The notes under the pieces: generated by a model
Database searches by the model: none
Told to the model about the DNA's origin: nothing
The model's input: the letters and a program-made list of their open reading frames with translations, nothing else
Made by a program: the position numbers and the translations under genes
Shown: in pieces, positions 1-6,060 of the stretch
Layout: every line of letters begins with the position of its first letter
Numbering within the stretch: the stretch's first letter is position 1
From: Clostridiales bacterium
GTDB taxonomy: Bacteria > Bacillota > Clostridia > Lachnospirales > WQUN01
Reading direction: 5' to 3'
DNA length: 12,703 nt
Assembly (NCBI GenBank): GCA_031271275.1
Contig: JAISWA010000241.1
Span: 1 to 12,703 of the forward strand

Positions 1-681
1 CTGGGCGATTTGGTTGAACTAAACGCGGCGGATAACCTTTCGGAATACGGGTTGGACGCGCCGTCACTGGAACTTCGCTTTTCCTCCGCCGAAAGCGACA
101 CGCACATACTTTTCGGGGACAGAATAAACGAGGACGGGGCGGAAAAGATTTACTGCCAATTCGCGGGAAGCGATCAGGTGTACAAGGCGGATTACGAAAG
201 CGTACAGATTATGTACGGGCTTAACCCGCTTCCGTTTATCAACCGGTTTATCGCGCTTACGGATATAAAGGAATGCGCCGCCGTTGATTTCGATTTCCCC
301 GGCGACCCGGAGCGGAATGTGCGCATCACCTTGGAACACGGAACCGCCCCGCCGAAAGAGGGCGAGGAAACCGGGACGGATTTTATTAACGCGACGGTCA
401 ACGGGCAAGCCGTGGAAGAAGAAGCGTTCAGGACTTTTTACCGGCTGATTATCGGGTTGATTTTTGACGCGGATATCGGGGAGTACGCGCCCGGGGAAGG
501 AAGCCGCGCATTGTCGCTGACGTATACCATGACGGACGGCAGCCGGAACGTGATCCATTTTTATCCTTACGACAACAGCTTTTACGCGGTGGAGACCGAG
601 GGCGAGCCCATACGGTTCGTTATCAGCAGAAGGACGGTGGAATTGATTTTTGACGCGCTGCCGGGGTTGCTCGGGGAGTGA
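1..681 (+). CDS. DUF4340 domain-containing protein, C-terminal part (5' end outside window)
   Basis: The reading frame is open from the first base, so the gene starts upstream of the window; an in-frame TTG at position 10 is not needed as a start. The visible part has the DUF4340 pattern: an 'xxYGLDxPxL' segment at the beginning (EYGLDAPSLEL), then a short strand region ending in a conserved-looking 'D-x-VYKAD' (a 'value of this parameter' type repeat), and a beta-rich C-terminus. No membrane segment or catalytic motif is seen in this part. DUF4340 proteins are usually secreted or membrane-anchored and often lie downstream of GldG/ABC-2-type transporter genes. That context is outside the window, so it is only a suggestion. 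The gene ends with TGA and is convergent with the TraX-family gene, with about 40 bases between them. The molecular role of the domain is unknown to me. Confidence 0.75.
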   Translation: MGDLVELNAADNLSEYGLDAPSLELRFSSAESDTHILFGDRINEDGAEKIYCQFAGSDQVYKADYESVQIMYGLNPLPFINRFIALTDIKECAAVDFDFPGDPERNVRITLEHGTAPPKEGEETGTDFINATVNGQAVEEEAFRTFYRLIIGLIFDADIGEYAPGEGSRALSLTYTMTDGSRNVIHFYPYDNSFYAVETEGEPIRFVISRRTVELIFDALPGLLGE

Positions 682-687
682 AAAACA

Positions 688-713
688 AGATTCTTCGCTT
701 CGCTCAGCATGAC
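688..713. repeat. Single copy of a REP-like 26-base repeat
   Basis: The stretch carries the core CTTCGCTTCGCTCAG at 693-707, identical to the core at 3591-3605 and inverted relative to 3556-3570. Flanking bases also match ('agatt' before, 'atgac' after); the copies differ mainly at one base after the core. It fills most of the gap between the convergent DUF4340 and TraX genes. A rho-independent terminator is not evident in this gap, because there is no strong stem followed by a T-run. It is probably a dispersed intergenic repeat unit. Confidence 0.7.
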
Positions 714-721
714 GCGGGCCG

Positions 722-1432
722 TTATTTTATCAGGGCGAACAGTAAAAGATGCGCCGGGTACGCCGCGTAGAACAGCCATTTCATACTTGGTCCCCGCTTC
801 CCGTTATAAAACGCGGCGAGTACCACCGCCGAAAGACTGGCGAACAGGTTCCAATAATGGCCGATAGATAGGAATCTTTGGTTTCCCGTTGTGACAAACC
901 ACCATAGCGCGTCGCCGTACACGGCAAGGCACAGGCCGGCAAGGGCGAGAAGCCGCAGGGGTTTGTTGGGCATGACGTAGACGAGCAAAACAAACAGGAC
1001 GCCGAACAAATCGTAGTCGGTGTCCAGAAAGACCGCAAGATAACCAAGCGCCGCCGCGTAGGGTATGATTAATAATACCGACAGGCGGCTTTTTGCTTTT
1101 TGCAGGAACTGATAACTGTAAACGCAGAGCACGCCGAGGAATAAGGTGTAGAAGACATTGGTGCTTTCGATGAAAGAAATATCTTTAAAACCGTGCCCGA
1201 AGGCAAGGCTGAAGGGTATTTGCGAAATAAGCGCGAACAGCCCGAGCCGAAACAGGTATTTTTCCATACTGCGGGTATGGCGGCAGCTTTCGGCAATCAA
1301 AAACACAAACAGCACAAAAGAGGCGCGCCCCACCGTGCGGAACCAATCCGGCGCAAAGCCCGGGAACACCGCTCCGGTATGGTCAATCAGCATGGTTGCC
1401 AACGCGATAATTTTTAAAATAAAAGCCGGCAT
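722..1432 (-). CDS. TraX family membrane protein
   Basis: This is a 236-residue, strongly hydrophobic protein with about seven to eight membrane segments. The N-terminus 'KIIALATMLIDHTG' followed by 'RxxGRxSFxLFxFLIAE' and the C-terminal 'YNGKRG-x4-KWLFYxxYPxHL' are the hallmark blocks of the TraX family. The family is named after the F-plasmid protein that acetylates pilin. Chromosomal members in Firmicutes are common and their substrate is not known; the fold is related to membrane acyltransferases, so acyl transfer at the cytoplasmic membrane is an inference. The length is normal for the family. The ATG lies one base after the rsmA stop (TGAcATG), so the gene is probably cotranscribed and translationally coupled with rsmA. 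It is not evidence of a plasmid or conjugative element: no other transfer gene is present. Confidence 0.85.
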   Translation of the reverse strand: MPAFILKIIALATMLIDHTGAVFPGFAPDWFRTVGRASFVLFVFLIAESCRHTRSMEKYLFRLGLFALISQIPFSLAFGHGFKDISFIESTNVFYTLFLGVLCVYSYQFLQKAKSRLSVLLIIPYAAALGYLAVFLDTDYDLFGVLFVLLVYVMPNKPLRLLALAGLCLAVYGDALWWFVTTGNQRFLSIGHYWNLFASLSAVVLAAFYNGKRGPSMKWLFYAAYPAHLLLFALIK

Positions 1433-1433
1433 G

Positions 1434-2321
1434 TCAATTCCCCTTTAACATCTCCGCTATCGCTGCAAACTGCGTCAAGTCCATCGCCTCGCCGCGTATA
1501 TCGGCGGGAAGCCCGATGTTAACAAGCGCTTCGGCGACGGCTTCTTTGGTGATATTTTGAAAATGCTCACGGTTATACCCGGCATACGCGCATAACGCGT
1601 TAACGAGCGTTTTGCGGCGCTGGTTGAACGCGGCGCGGATAACCCGGAATAAATTTTCCTTATCCGCCGCGACAGGCGGGGTTTCCCACGGCTTTAAGCA
1701 TACCACGGCGGAATCCACGTTGGGGCGCGGAATGAAGGAATTGGGCGGCACATACGCGGCGATTTCAATTTCCGCGTGATACTGCGCCGCGAGCGTCAGC
1801 GCCCCGTAATCCTTCGTGGACGGCTTCGCGCACATGCGTTCCGCTACCTCGCGCTGTATCATAACGGTAATGCGGTCGAAACGAGGGCCATCCTCAAGCA
1901 GGCGCATCAAAACCGGCGTGGTGATGTAATAAGGCAGGTTTGCCACCACTTTAAGCGGCGCGCCCCCATAGGGTGAAAACAATTCAAACAAATCCAGTTT
2001 TAAAATATCCCCGTGGATGATGTGGACGTTTTCAGCGTCCCTGTACATATCGCGCAGCGCTTCAACCGTTTGCGCGTCCAGTTCCACGGCGGCGACATGC
2101 CCGGCGCGTTCCGCCAAAGCCTGCGTCACCGCCCCAAGCCCGGGGCCGATTTCCAGTACGCAGTCGTTTTCCGTGACATCCGCCGCCCGCAGGGTTTTTT
2201 CCAGCACATGGGAATCTACCAAATAATGCTGCCCCAATTTTTTACGCGTGTGCAAGCCGTAATGCGCAAGCACCGAGCGCGCGCCTTCACGGGTGATAAT
2301 TCTTTTTTCAGAAAATTTGAT
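1434..2321 (-). CDS. rsmA: 16S rRNA (adenine(1518)-N(6)/adenine(1519)-N(6))-dimethyltransferase RsmA (KsgA)
   Basis: RsmA dimethylates two adjacent adenines in the 3' terminal helix of 16S rRNA during late 30S assembly, using S-adenosylmethionine. The family blocks are all visible: 'KKLGQHYL' near the N-terminus, SAM motif I 'VLEIGPGLGAVTQAL', the acidic ribose-binding 'AVELD', the catalytic 'NLPYY', 'MIQREVAERM', 'FIPRPNVDSAVV' and 'FNQRRKTLVNAL'. The start is a problem. The open frame runs back to an ATG at 2456, giving 340 residues, but the first 45 or so residues come from an upstream hairpin element and have no counterpart in RsmA. By alignment with the Firmicutes N-terminus, translation should begin near 2321. 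There a GGAGG (2329-2333) lies 7 bases before an ATC codon, and no ATG, GTG or TTG is nearby. In-frame alternatives are ATG at 2402 or 2456, and GTG at 2273, which would cut conserved residues. The boundary given is the family-based one. The gene overlaps functionally with TraX downstream (1-base gap). Confidence 0.9.
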   Translation of the reverse strand: MKFSEKRIITREGARSVLAHYGLHTRKKLGQHYLVDSHVLEKTLRAADVTENDCVLEIGPGLGAVTQALAERAGHVAAVELDAQTVEALRDMYRDAENVHIIHGDILKLDLFELFSPYGGAPLKVVANLPYYITTPVLMRLLEDGPRFDRITVMIQREVAERMCAKPSTKDYGALTLAAQYHAEIEIAAYVPPNSFIPRPNVDSAVVCLKPWETPPVAADKENLFRVIRAAFNQRRKTLVNALCAYAGYNREHFQNITKEAVAEALVNIGLPADIRGEAMDLTQFAAIAEMLKGN

Positions 2322-2328
2322 AACCGCG

Positions 2329-2333
2329 CCTCC
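2329..2333 (-). promoter_or_regulatory. Shine-Dalgarno that points to an ATC start for rsmA
   Basis: GGAGG on the minus strand is followed by the 7-base spacer CGCGGTT and then ATC (2321-2319) in the rsmA frame. No standard start codon lies within the usual spacing in any frame. The distance is optimal, which suggests either a rare ATC start, a mutated or miscalled ATG, or initiation further upstream. Confidence 0.5.
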
Positions 2334-2353
2334 GTTAGAACGATGAATGGTAG

Positions 2354-2471
2354 CTATGACAGTACAAAGCGGCTCCGCCGCTTGTTTTCCGCAATTCGTC
2401 ATAGGAAACTGCACCTTGCGCGTTCCGTTAGCTTCAAAACGGAACGCTGAAATCAAGCAGTTTCCTATGAC
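2354..2471. repeat. Nested inverted-repeat element (possible small MITE or intergenic repeat)
   Basis: Two perfect 15-base arms, GTCATAGGAAACTGC at 2398-2412 and its complement at 2457-2471, enclose a second perfect inverted repeat of 10 bases (GCGTTCCGTT 2420-2429 / 2438-2447). Next to it, 2354-2360 (CTATGAC) is complementary to 2398-2404 and encloses a third hairpin (AAGCGGC tcc GCCGCTT, 2367-2383). The middle arm can therefore pair to either side. The element lies between the tRNA terminator and rsmA, and its sequence is read through by the 5' extension of the rsmA frame. I infer a repeat element or leader structure; no transposase and no clear target duplication are seen. Confidence 0.6.
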
Positions 2472-2474
2472 ATG

Positions 2475-2508
2475 AAAAAACCTTGTAAACGCAGGTCTAC
2501 AAGGTTTT
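2475..2508 (-). terminator. Rho-independent terminator of the tRNA-Ala gene
   Basis: On the minus strand, AAAACCTTGTA pairs with TACAAGGTTTT around a 10-base loop, ending in a run of six T (positions 2480-2475). It lies a few bases downstream of the tRNA 3' end. The A/T flanks are symmetric, so it could also work in the other direction. No other terminator is seen after the flagellar operon, so this one may serve both. Confidence 0.85.
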
Positions 2509-2513
2509 GTGAG

Positions 2514-2586
2514 TGGAGAATAAGGGACTCGAACCCTCGACCTCTCGGATGCGAACCGAACGCTCTCCCAACTGAGCTAATTCCCC
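2514..2586 (-). tRNA. tRNA-Ala, anticodon CGC
   Basis: A 73-base cloverleaf reads on the minus strand from GGGGAATTAGCTCAGTTGGG. The acceptor stem has seven pairs, including G3:U70, the main identity element of alanine tRNA. The D arm is GCTC/GAGC. The anticodon stem is TTCGG/CCGAG with loop TTCGCAT, giving anticodon CGC (codon GCG). The variable loop is five bases and the T loop is TTCGAGT. The discriminator base is A. The 3' CCA is not encoded (CTC follows), so it must be added by the CCA-adding enzyme. Confidence 0.95.
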
Positions 2587-2610
2587 GTTCGAAGCAGTCA
2601 AACGGGCAGT

Positions 2611-2639
2611 AGTATACAACGCCCGGCTTATAATTGCAA
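2611..2639 (-). promoter_or_regulatory. Sigma-A type promoter of tRNA-Ala
   Basis: On the minus strand, TTGCAA (2639-2634) is followed after exactly 17 bases by TATACT (2616-2611). These match the -35 and -10 consensus in four and five of six positions. The start point would be near 2604, giving a leader of about 18 bases before the tRNA. The -35 box lies 12 bases past the stop of the upstream DUF6115 gene. A short CGGGC/GCCCG stem (2603-2607/2621-2625) overlaps the -10 region. Confidence 0.75.
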
Positions 2640-2650
2640 GAAACGAAAAT

Positions 2651-3160
2651 TTATTTGATGGATTCAAGGTCTATAAACAATTGCACCTCGCCCTGCCCGA
2701 TGTTTAATTTCTTCGCTATTTCGGGAACGGTCAAGCCCCCGTTATGCAATTCCATCACATGCTCATAACGCGTATTTTTTTCTTTTCTCTGCGATGCCTT
2801 GCGTGTTTGTTTTTGCTCGGGCGGCGTTTTTTGCGGCAGTACCCTGTTTGCAACGGGCGCGGCCGGGCGCGGCTCGGTAAGGACGGCGATTTCTTTCTTT
2901 TTTTCATCCAATAAATTATACAGAAATAACATCGCCTGATACTTCTCGTTTATTTCGTTCAACGCTATTTGCGAGGTTTGATTGATTTCGTTAAGCGCCG
3001 TGTCTGACGCGGCGTCTATCTTTTCTAAAGCGGTAAGCGCGGAATCTTCCTCAGCGGCGCGCGCGCGTTCCCTTCGGCGCATAACAACCATAGCGCACAC
3101 GGAAAATATTGTAATAACCGCAAGCCCGACAAGGATTGATACCCATACTACCGTAGTCAC
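2651..3160 (-). CDS. SwrB-like / DUF6115 membrane-anchored protein of the flagellar operon
   Basis: The 169-residue protein has one N-terminal membrane segment (about residues 4-26) followed by the basic stretch RRRERAR, so the rest is probably cytoplasmic. A coiled-coil-like region follows (about 35-95) containing the short repeat 'ALNEIN' twice (residues 55-60, 66-71), then a Pro/Lys/Gln-rich linker. The C-terminal helix-turn-helix-like block is 'YEHVMELHNGGLTVPEIAKKLNIGQGEVQLFIDL' (132-165, abbreviated here by its ends), typical of DUF6115. In Bacillus subtilis the gene after sigD, swrB (ylxL), has the same build and size and promotes flagellar basal body and export apparatus maturation. 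The equivalent place and architecture suggest a similar job, but homology is inferred rather than shown. The start is GTG, with GGTGAT just upstream. It is the last gene of the operon. Confidence 0.7.
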   Translation of the reverse strand: MTTVVWVSILVGLAVITIFSVCAMVVMRRRERARAAEEDSALTALEKIDAASDTALNEINQTSQIALNEINEKYQAMLFLYNLLDEKKKEIAVLTEPRPAAPVANRVLPQKTPPEQKQTRKASQRKEKNTRYEHVMELHNGGLTVPEIAKKLNIGQGEVQLFIDLESIK

Positions 3161-3181
3161 TTAATCACCCGACTGTGCATT

Positions 3182-3490
3182 CTATATTGATACGTCAAAC
3201 ATACTGCTGCTTCCGGTTGCTTTCGGCGCGGCAGGCTTTTCTTCTTTTTTCCCTTTATTCTTCCGCCTTGACGCGTAGCCCCCGCTACCTTTTCCGTCCT
3301 GATCGACGCGGTTCTCCTCGGTTTTGTTGGTTTGTGTGACCTGTTGGTCCTGTATCTGTGTTTCGCGGTTCAACCGCTCAGCGAATTGCTGATGCGCCAC
3401 TTCCGGGCGCGCAGCCTCGTTGGCGTGGGTGCGGTTGACTTCGGGTGTCCTTTGTACGATGAGCGTCATATCGAGGGGTAAAACAGCCAT
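3182..3490 (-). CDS. Small hydrophilic protein of the flagellar operon, function unknown
   Basis: The 102-residue protein has no membrane segment or signal peptide. The N-terminal half follows a pattern I associate with small proteins found beside fapA/sigD in Clostridia: 'LPLDMTLIVQRTPEV' then 'EVAHQQFAERLNRE' and a Gln/Asn/Thr-rich stretch. The second half is Lys/Gly-rich and looks disordered (SRRKNKGKKEEKPAAPK), and it ends in a short hydrophobic tail 'SSMFDVSI'. The conserved N-terminus plus short hydrophobic C-terminus around a basic linker suggests a small adaptor or chaperone-type partner, which is speculation. The ATG has GGGAG eight bases upstream. It lies 22 bases before the DUF6115 gene and about 145 bases after fapA, and that gap carries a palindromic repeat. 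Confidence 0.7.
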   Translation of the reverse strand: MAVLPLDMTLIVQRTPEVNRTHANEAARPEVAHQQFAERLNRETQIQDQQVTQTNKTEENRVDQDGKGSGGYASRRKNKGKKEEKPAAPKATGSSSMFDVSI

Positions 3491-3549
3491 TTTAATCGCT
3501 CCCTTTCATTTCGCGGCGTTTTAAAATATCGCTATGCGGCTTAATGCGT

Positions 3550-3611
3550 GTCATCCTGAGCGAAGCGAAGGATATGCCACTATAAAGATTCTTCGCTTCG
3601 CTCAGAATGAC
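3550..3611. repeat. Head-to-head pair of REP-like repeats (large palindrome)
   Basis: CTGAGCGAAGCGAAG (3556-3570) and its reverse complement (3591-3605) lie in opposite orientation, extended on both sides to about 24-base arms separated by 10-15 bases. In the minus-strand transcript this gives a stable hairpin with only one G-U pair and one A-C mismatch. There is no T-run, so it is not a normal terminator. It sits in the roughly 145-base gap between fapA and the next gene. A single copy of the unit is at 688-713. The remaining gap sequence (3491-3549, 3612-3634) shows nothing else recognisable. Confidence 0.85.
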
Positions 3612-3634
3612 ATGGACGGTTGATCCGCTATATA

Positions 3635-5242
3635 TCAATACGGCCCTACGGAAATTTTCGCGCCGTTGTTCCTGAGCGTACAATTTGAAAGCTCGTCGCG
3701 TACCGTCAACTGCGAGCTTCCAATCGTTACGCGCACACCGGGGCGTATGATTTTCTTCGCCGACACCGTGCCGGCATTTATGGTAAGGTTACGCTGCGCG
3801 GAGTCTATCTCATCTTGAAGTTTGCTCATTTTATCCCTTAGCGTCATTTTCATATTGAGCAGTTTGAGCAGCATATTCTTTTTATCCTCGTTCAACTGCC
3901 CTTTTTTCTTTAAATCGTTCAACGCGTTTATGGTTAAATCGAATTTTTCAAAATCTTTTTTTTGTTTATTATATTCCTCGTTTAGCTTACGGTAATTGGT
4001 CAACTGCTGCGGGTTATTCCCCGCCTCCACTTCCGTAGCCGTCCCCATGGGCGAGCCAATCGTAATCGCCGAAAGCTTATTCCCCGCGATAACGGAACCG
4101 CCTACCAAAAGCCCGTTCTTGCCGGAAAGAATTACGTCCCCGTCACATTTGACGATGCAGTTGCGTATGGAATCCGCCATGATATTTCCGCCCGCAGTCG
4201 CCTTGCAACTTTCTATAAACTTAGCGGTTATATCGCCTTTGGCAATCAGCTCGGCCTTGTCCGCCCCCTGCGCGCCGTTACCGAGAATGATATTTCCGTC
4301 GGTAATCAGCCTTGCGCCTTCGCAAACGCCCCTGACCTCAATATCGCCGGTAGCCTTTACGGTAAAGCCGGTAATTACGTTCCCGGAAACGGTAACCTCG
4401 CCGTTAAACTCGATATCCCCGGTTGAGTTATCCACGTTGCCCCTGATTTCCAGGCTCGGTGAAATATTGATTCGCCTGTCTGCGATAACAAGCTGACCGT
4501 TCACGTCCGCAATAAGGTGCAGCCCGTCTTCGGATATAATCGTGTTTTTTCCTTTTGGAATAGGTATCGGCGGTCTGCCTTTGGGATGCGGAATGACTCT
4601 GCCGTAAACATCGCTTCCGTCCTTGCCTTCCTTAGGCGGGATGGATGTCACCAACACGTCTCCCCTGTTACAGAGGCGAAGCAGCCCGAGCTGCCGGAAA
4701 TTGACCGTGCCGTCGTCCATAATTTTAGGCTTCGGCCGCAGGTTTGAATTGTCGAAATGATACTGTAAAGAACCGTCTTCGCCGGGCGTCGGCTGCGTGC
4801 CTTCCGCCACTAAATATTTGCGCTCATAGCGTTTATTCCTGAGAATAGAATCTACTTTTTCCGTGTCCGCGGTTACAACACCCGCGGATGTAATAACTTT
4901 CATAACATCGTTGAGCGTCATAAGTTCGCCCTTATTTACCGGAGCGCTGAAGGTAATATACGCTTCCATCCGGTCGGCTGAAACTTCCAAAGCCGCCGAC
5001 TCGTTTACCTGAACGATATGCGTGTTACTCGAAAGTTTTAACAGCAATTCCGGCGTTTCCTGCTTAAGCGATTCATTAAGCGCGACGAAGTCAACGTCGG
5101 CTATCCCATAAGACTCGATAAGCGCCAAAACTTCCATACGCGATACCCGCGGGCTGCCGTCGGGATGTCTTATGTACAAATATACGCCGTCTTCTTTGAC
5201 TAAAATATCCAGTGTATTCTTTATCATGTTGTCATTTTCCAT
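3635..5242 (-). CDS. fapA: FapA family protein (DUF342)
   Basis: The 535-residue protein has the FapA/DUF342 layout. Residues 1 to about 150 form an N-terminal alpha/beta region. A 'LxxGDVLVTSIPPKEGKDGSDVYGRVIP' block follows (about 190-217), which is the family signature. Residues about 265-400 are a right-handed beta-helix of repeated 'GDIxxxGxVxVxGNVxxG', 'ATGDIEVRGVCEGA', 'AGGNI', 'CDGDVILSG' rungs, with a GN-rich end. A coiled coil lies at about 412-487 (NYRKLNEEYNKQKKDFEKFD onward), and a short beta tail at 488-535 ends 'GAKISVGPY'. FapA has been linked to flagellar assembly and polar targeting in Vibrio; in Firmicutes the gene commonly sits by sigD but the role is not established. The ATG is preceded by GAGGGG six bases upstream. 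The gene lies 27 bases after sigD. Confidence 0.92.
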   Translation of the reverse strand: MENDNMIKNTLDILVKEDGVYLYIRHPDGSPRVSRMEVLALIESYGIADVDFVALNESLKQETPELLLKLSSNTHIVQVNESAALEVSADRMEAYITFSAPVNKGELMTLNDVMKVITSAGVVTADTEKVDSILRNKRYERKYLVAEGTQPTPGEDGSLQYHFDNSNLRPKPKIMDDGTVNFRQLGLLRLCNRGDVLVTSIPPKEGKDGSDVYGRVIPHPKGRPPIPIPKGKNTIISEDGLHLIADVNGQLVIADRRINISPSLEIRGNVDNSTGDIEFNGEVTVSGNVITGFTVKATGDIEVRGVCEGARLITDGNIILGNGAQGADKAELIAKGDITAKFIESCKATAGGNIMADSIRNCIVKCDGDVILSGKNGLLVGGSVIAGNKLSAITIGSPMGTATEVEAGNNPQQLTNYRKLNEEYNKQKKDFEKFDLTINALNDLKKKGQLNEDKKNMLLKLLNMKMTLRDKMSKLQDEIDSAQRNLTINAGTVSAKKIIRPGVRVTIGSSQLTVRDELSNCTLRNNGAKISVGPY

Positions 5243-5269
5243 ATGCGACCCCTCACTCCAATAATTTAG

Positions 5270-6028
5270 TCAAGAAAACAACAGCGCCTTATGTCTTCCA
5301 AGCTTCGCCTGCAAGCGCATCATCGCCTTAGAGTGTATCTGCGATATACGCGACTCGGATACGCCCATAATAAGGCTGATTTCCTTCAATGTCAGTTCTT
5401 CAAAATAATACAGGGTCACGACTTGTTTTTCCTTGTCGGATAATTTACTTATCGCGTCTGTGAGCGTGGTGTGAAGCTCTTGCTTATCCATATGCGTTTC
5501 GGGGGTTTCGACCGGTGCGGTCAGGTTGCCTGGGAAAGCGGACTCATAGTTTTGATCCAAATAATCGTCTAATGAGATAACCGAAAGTACCAACGACTTT
5601 TTGATAAATTCGTGTACTTCTTCAATGGAAAGCGATAATTTACCGGCAAGTTCCTGGTCTGTGGGCTCGCGACCAAGCTGCTCCTCAAGCTGCGTATACG
5701 TCTGCTCAAATTGCTTGTTCCGTTGGCGTAATGTGCGCGGAACCCAGTCTAACTTGCGGATACTGTCGATGATCGAACCCTTTATCCGTAAGGATGCATA
5801 GGTCTCAAACTTAACGCCTTTTTCGGGGTCGAACTTATCTATCGCGTCAATAAGACCAAAAATGCCGTAACTGATAAGATCGTCATATTCAACATGCTGA
5901 CCGATGTTTAGTACCAACCGTCCGGCTACGTATTTAACCAACGGCGCGTATTCCAAAATGAGTTTTTCTTTTAACGCCGGTGATCGTGACGCACAGTACG
6001 CCTTCCAGACTTTGTCCATATTTTCCAT
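5270..6028 (-). CDS. sigD: RNA polymerase sigma factor SigD (FliA/WhiG family, sigma-28)
   Basis: This is the late flagellar sigma factor, directing transcription of flagellin, motor and chemotaxis genes; in this group it is usually held in check by the anti-sigma factor FlgM. With the chosen start it has 252 residues, normal for the family. Region 2 is 'YDDLISYGIFGLIDAIDKFD...FETYASLRIKGSIIDSIR' (48-91), followed by the FliA-type 'DWVPRTLRQ' (94-102). Region 3 is 'LEEQLGREPTDQELAGKL' (114-131). Region 4 with its helix-turn-helix is 'KLSDKEKQVVTLYYFEELTLKEISLIMGVSESRISQIHSKA' by its ends (195-235). I prefer the ATG at 6028 because GGAG lies nine bases before it. An in-frame GTG at 6043 would add five residues and has only a weak AAGG. 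The gene follows the small membrane protein by about 30 bases and fapA follows closely. Confidence 0.95.
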   Translation of the reverse strand: MENMDKVWKAYCASRSPALKEKLILEYAPLVKYVAGRLVLNIGQHVEYDDLISYGIFGLIDAIDKFDPEKGVKFETYASLRIKGSIIDSIRKLDWVPRTLRQRNKQFEQTYTQLEEQLGREPTDQELAGKLSLSIEEVHEFIKKSLVLSVISLDDYLDQNYESAFPGNLTAPVETPETHMDKQELHTTLTDAISKLSDKEKQVVTLYYFEELTLKEISLIMGVSESRISQIHSKAMMRLQAKLGRHKALLFS

Positions 6029-6060
6029 TGCGGCGTACTCCACCTCTTTGCCTTTTTAAT

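Noticed and set aside
64..558. Open frame of 164 codons on the minus strand opposite the DUF4340 gene
   Set aside because: It is a shadow frame: basic, without motifs, and opposite a frame with a recognisable domain.
681..721. Possible bidirectional terminator between the DUF4340 and TraX genes
   Set aside because: The gap holds a single repeat unit without a strong stem followed by a T-run.
722..1432. TraX as a sign of a conjugative element
   Set aside because: TraX-family proteins are common on Firmicutes chromosomes, and no relaxase, coupling protein, integrase or att-like repeat is present, even though a tRNA gene is nearby.
2354..2471. Short inverted repeats as a CRISPR array or insertion sequence
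   Set aside because: The repeats are inverted rather than direct with spacers, and no transposase gene is associated.
3492..3683. Minus-strand frame containing 'ILSEAKNL' (and a similar one at 582-779)
   Set aside because: The peptide comes from translating the REP-like palindrome; the frame overlaps the end of fapA and has no independent support.
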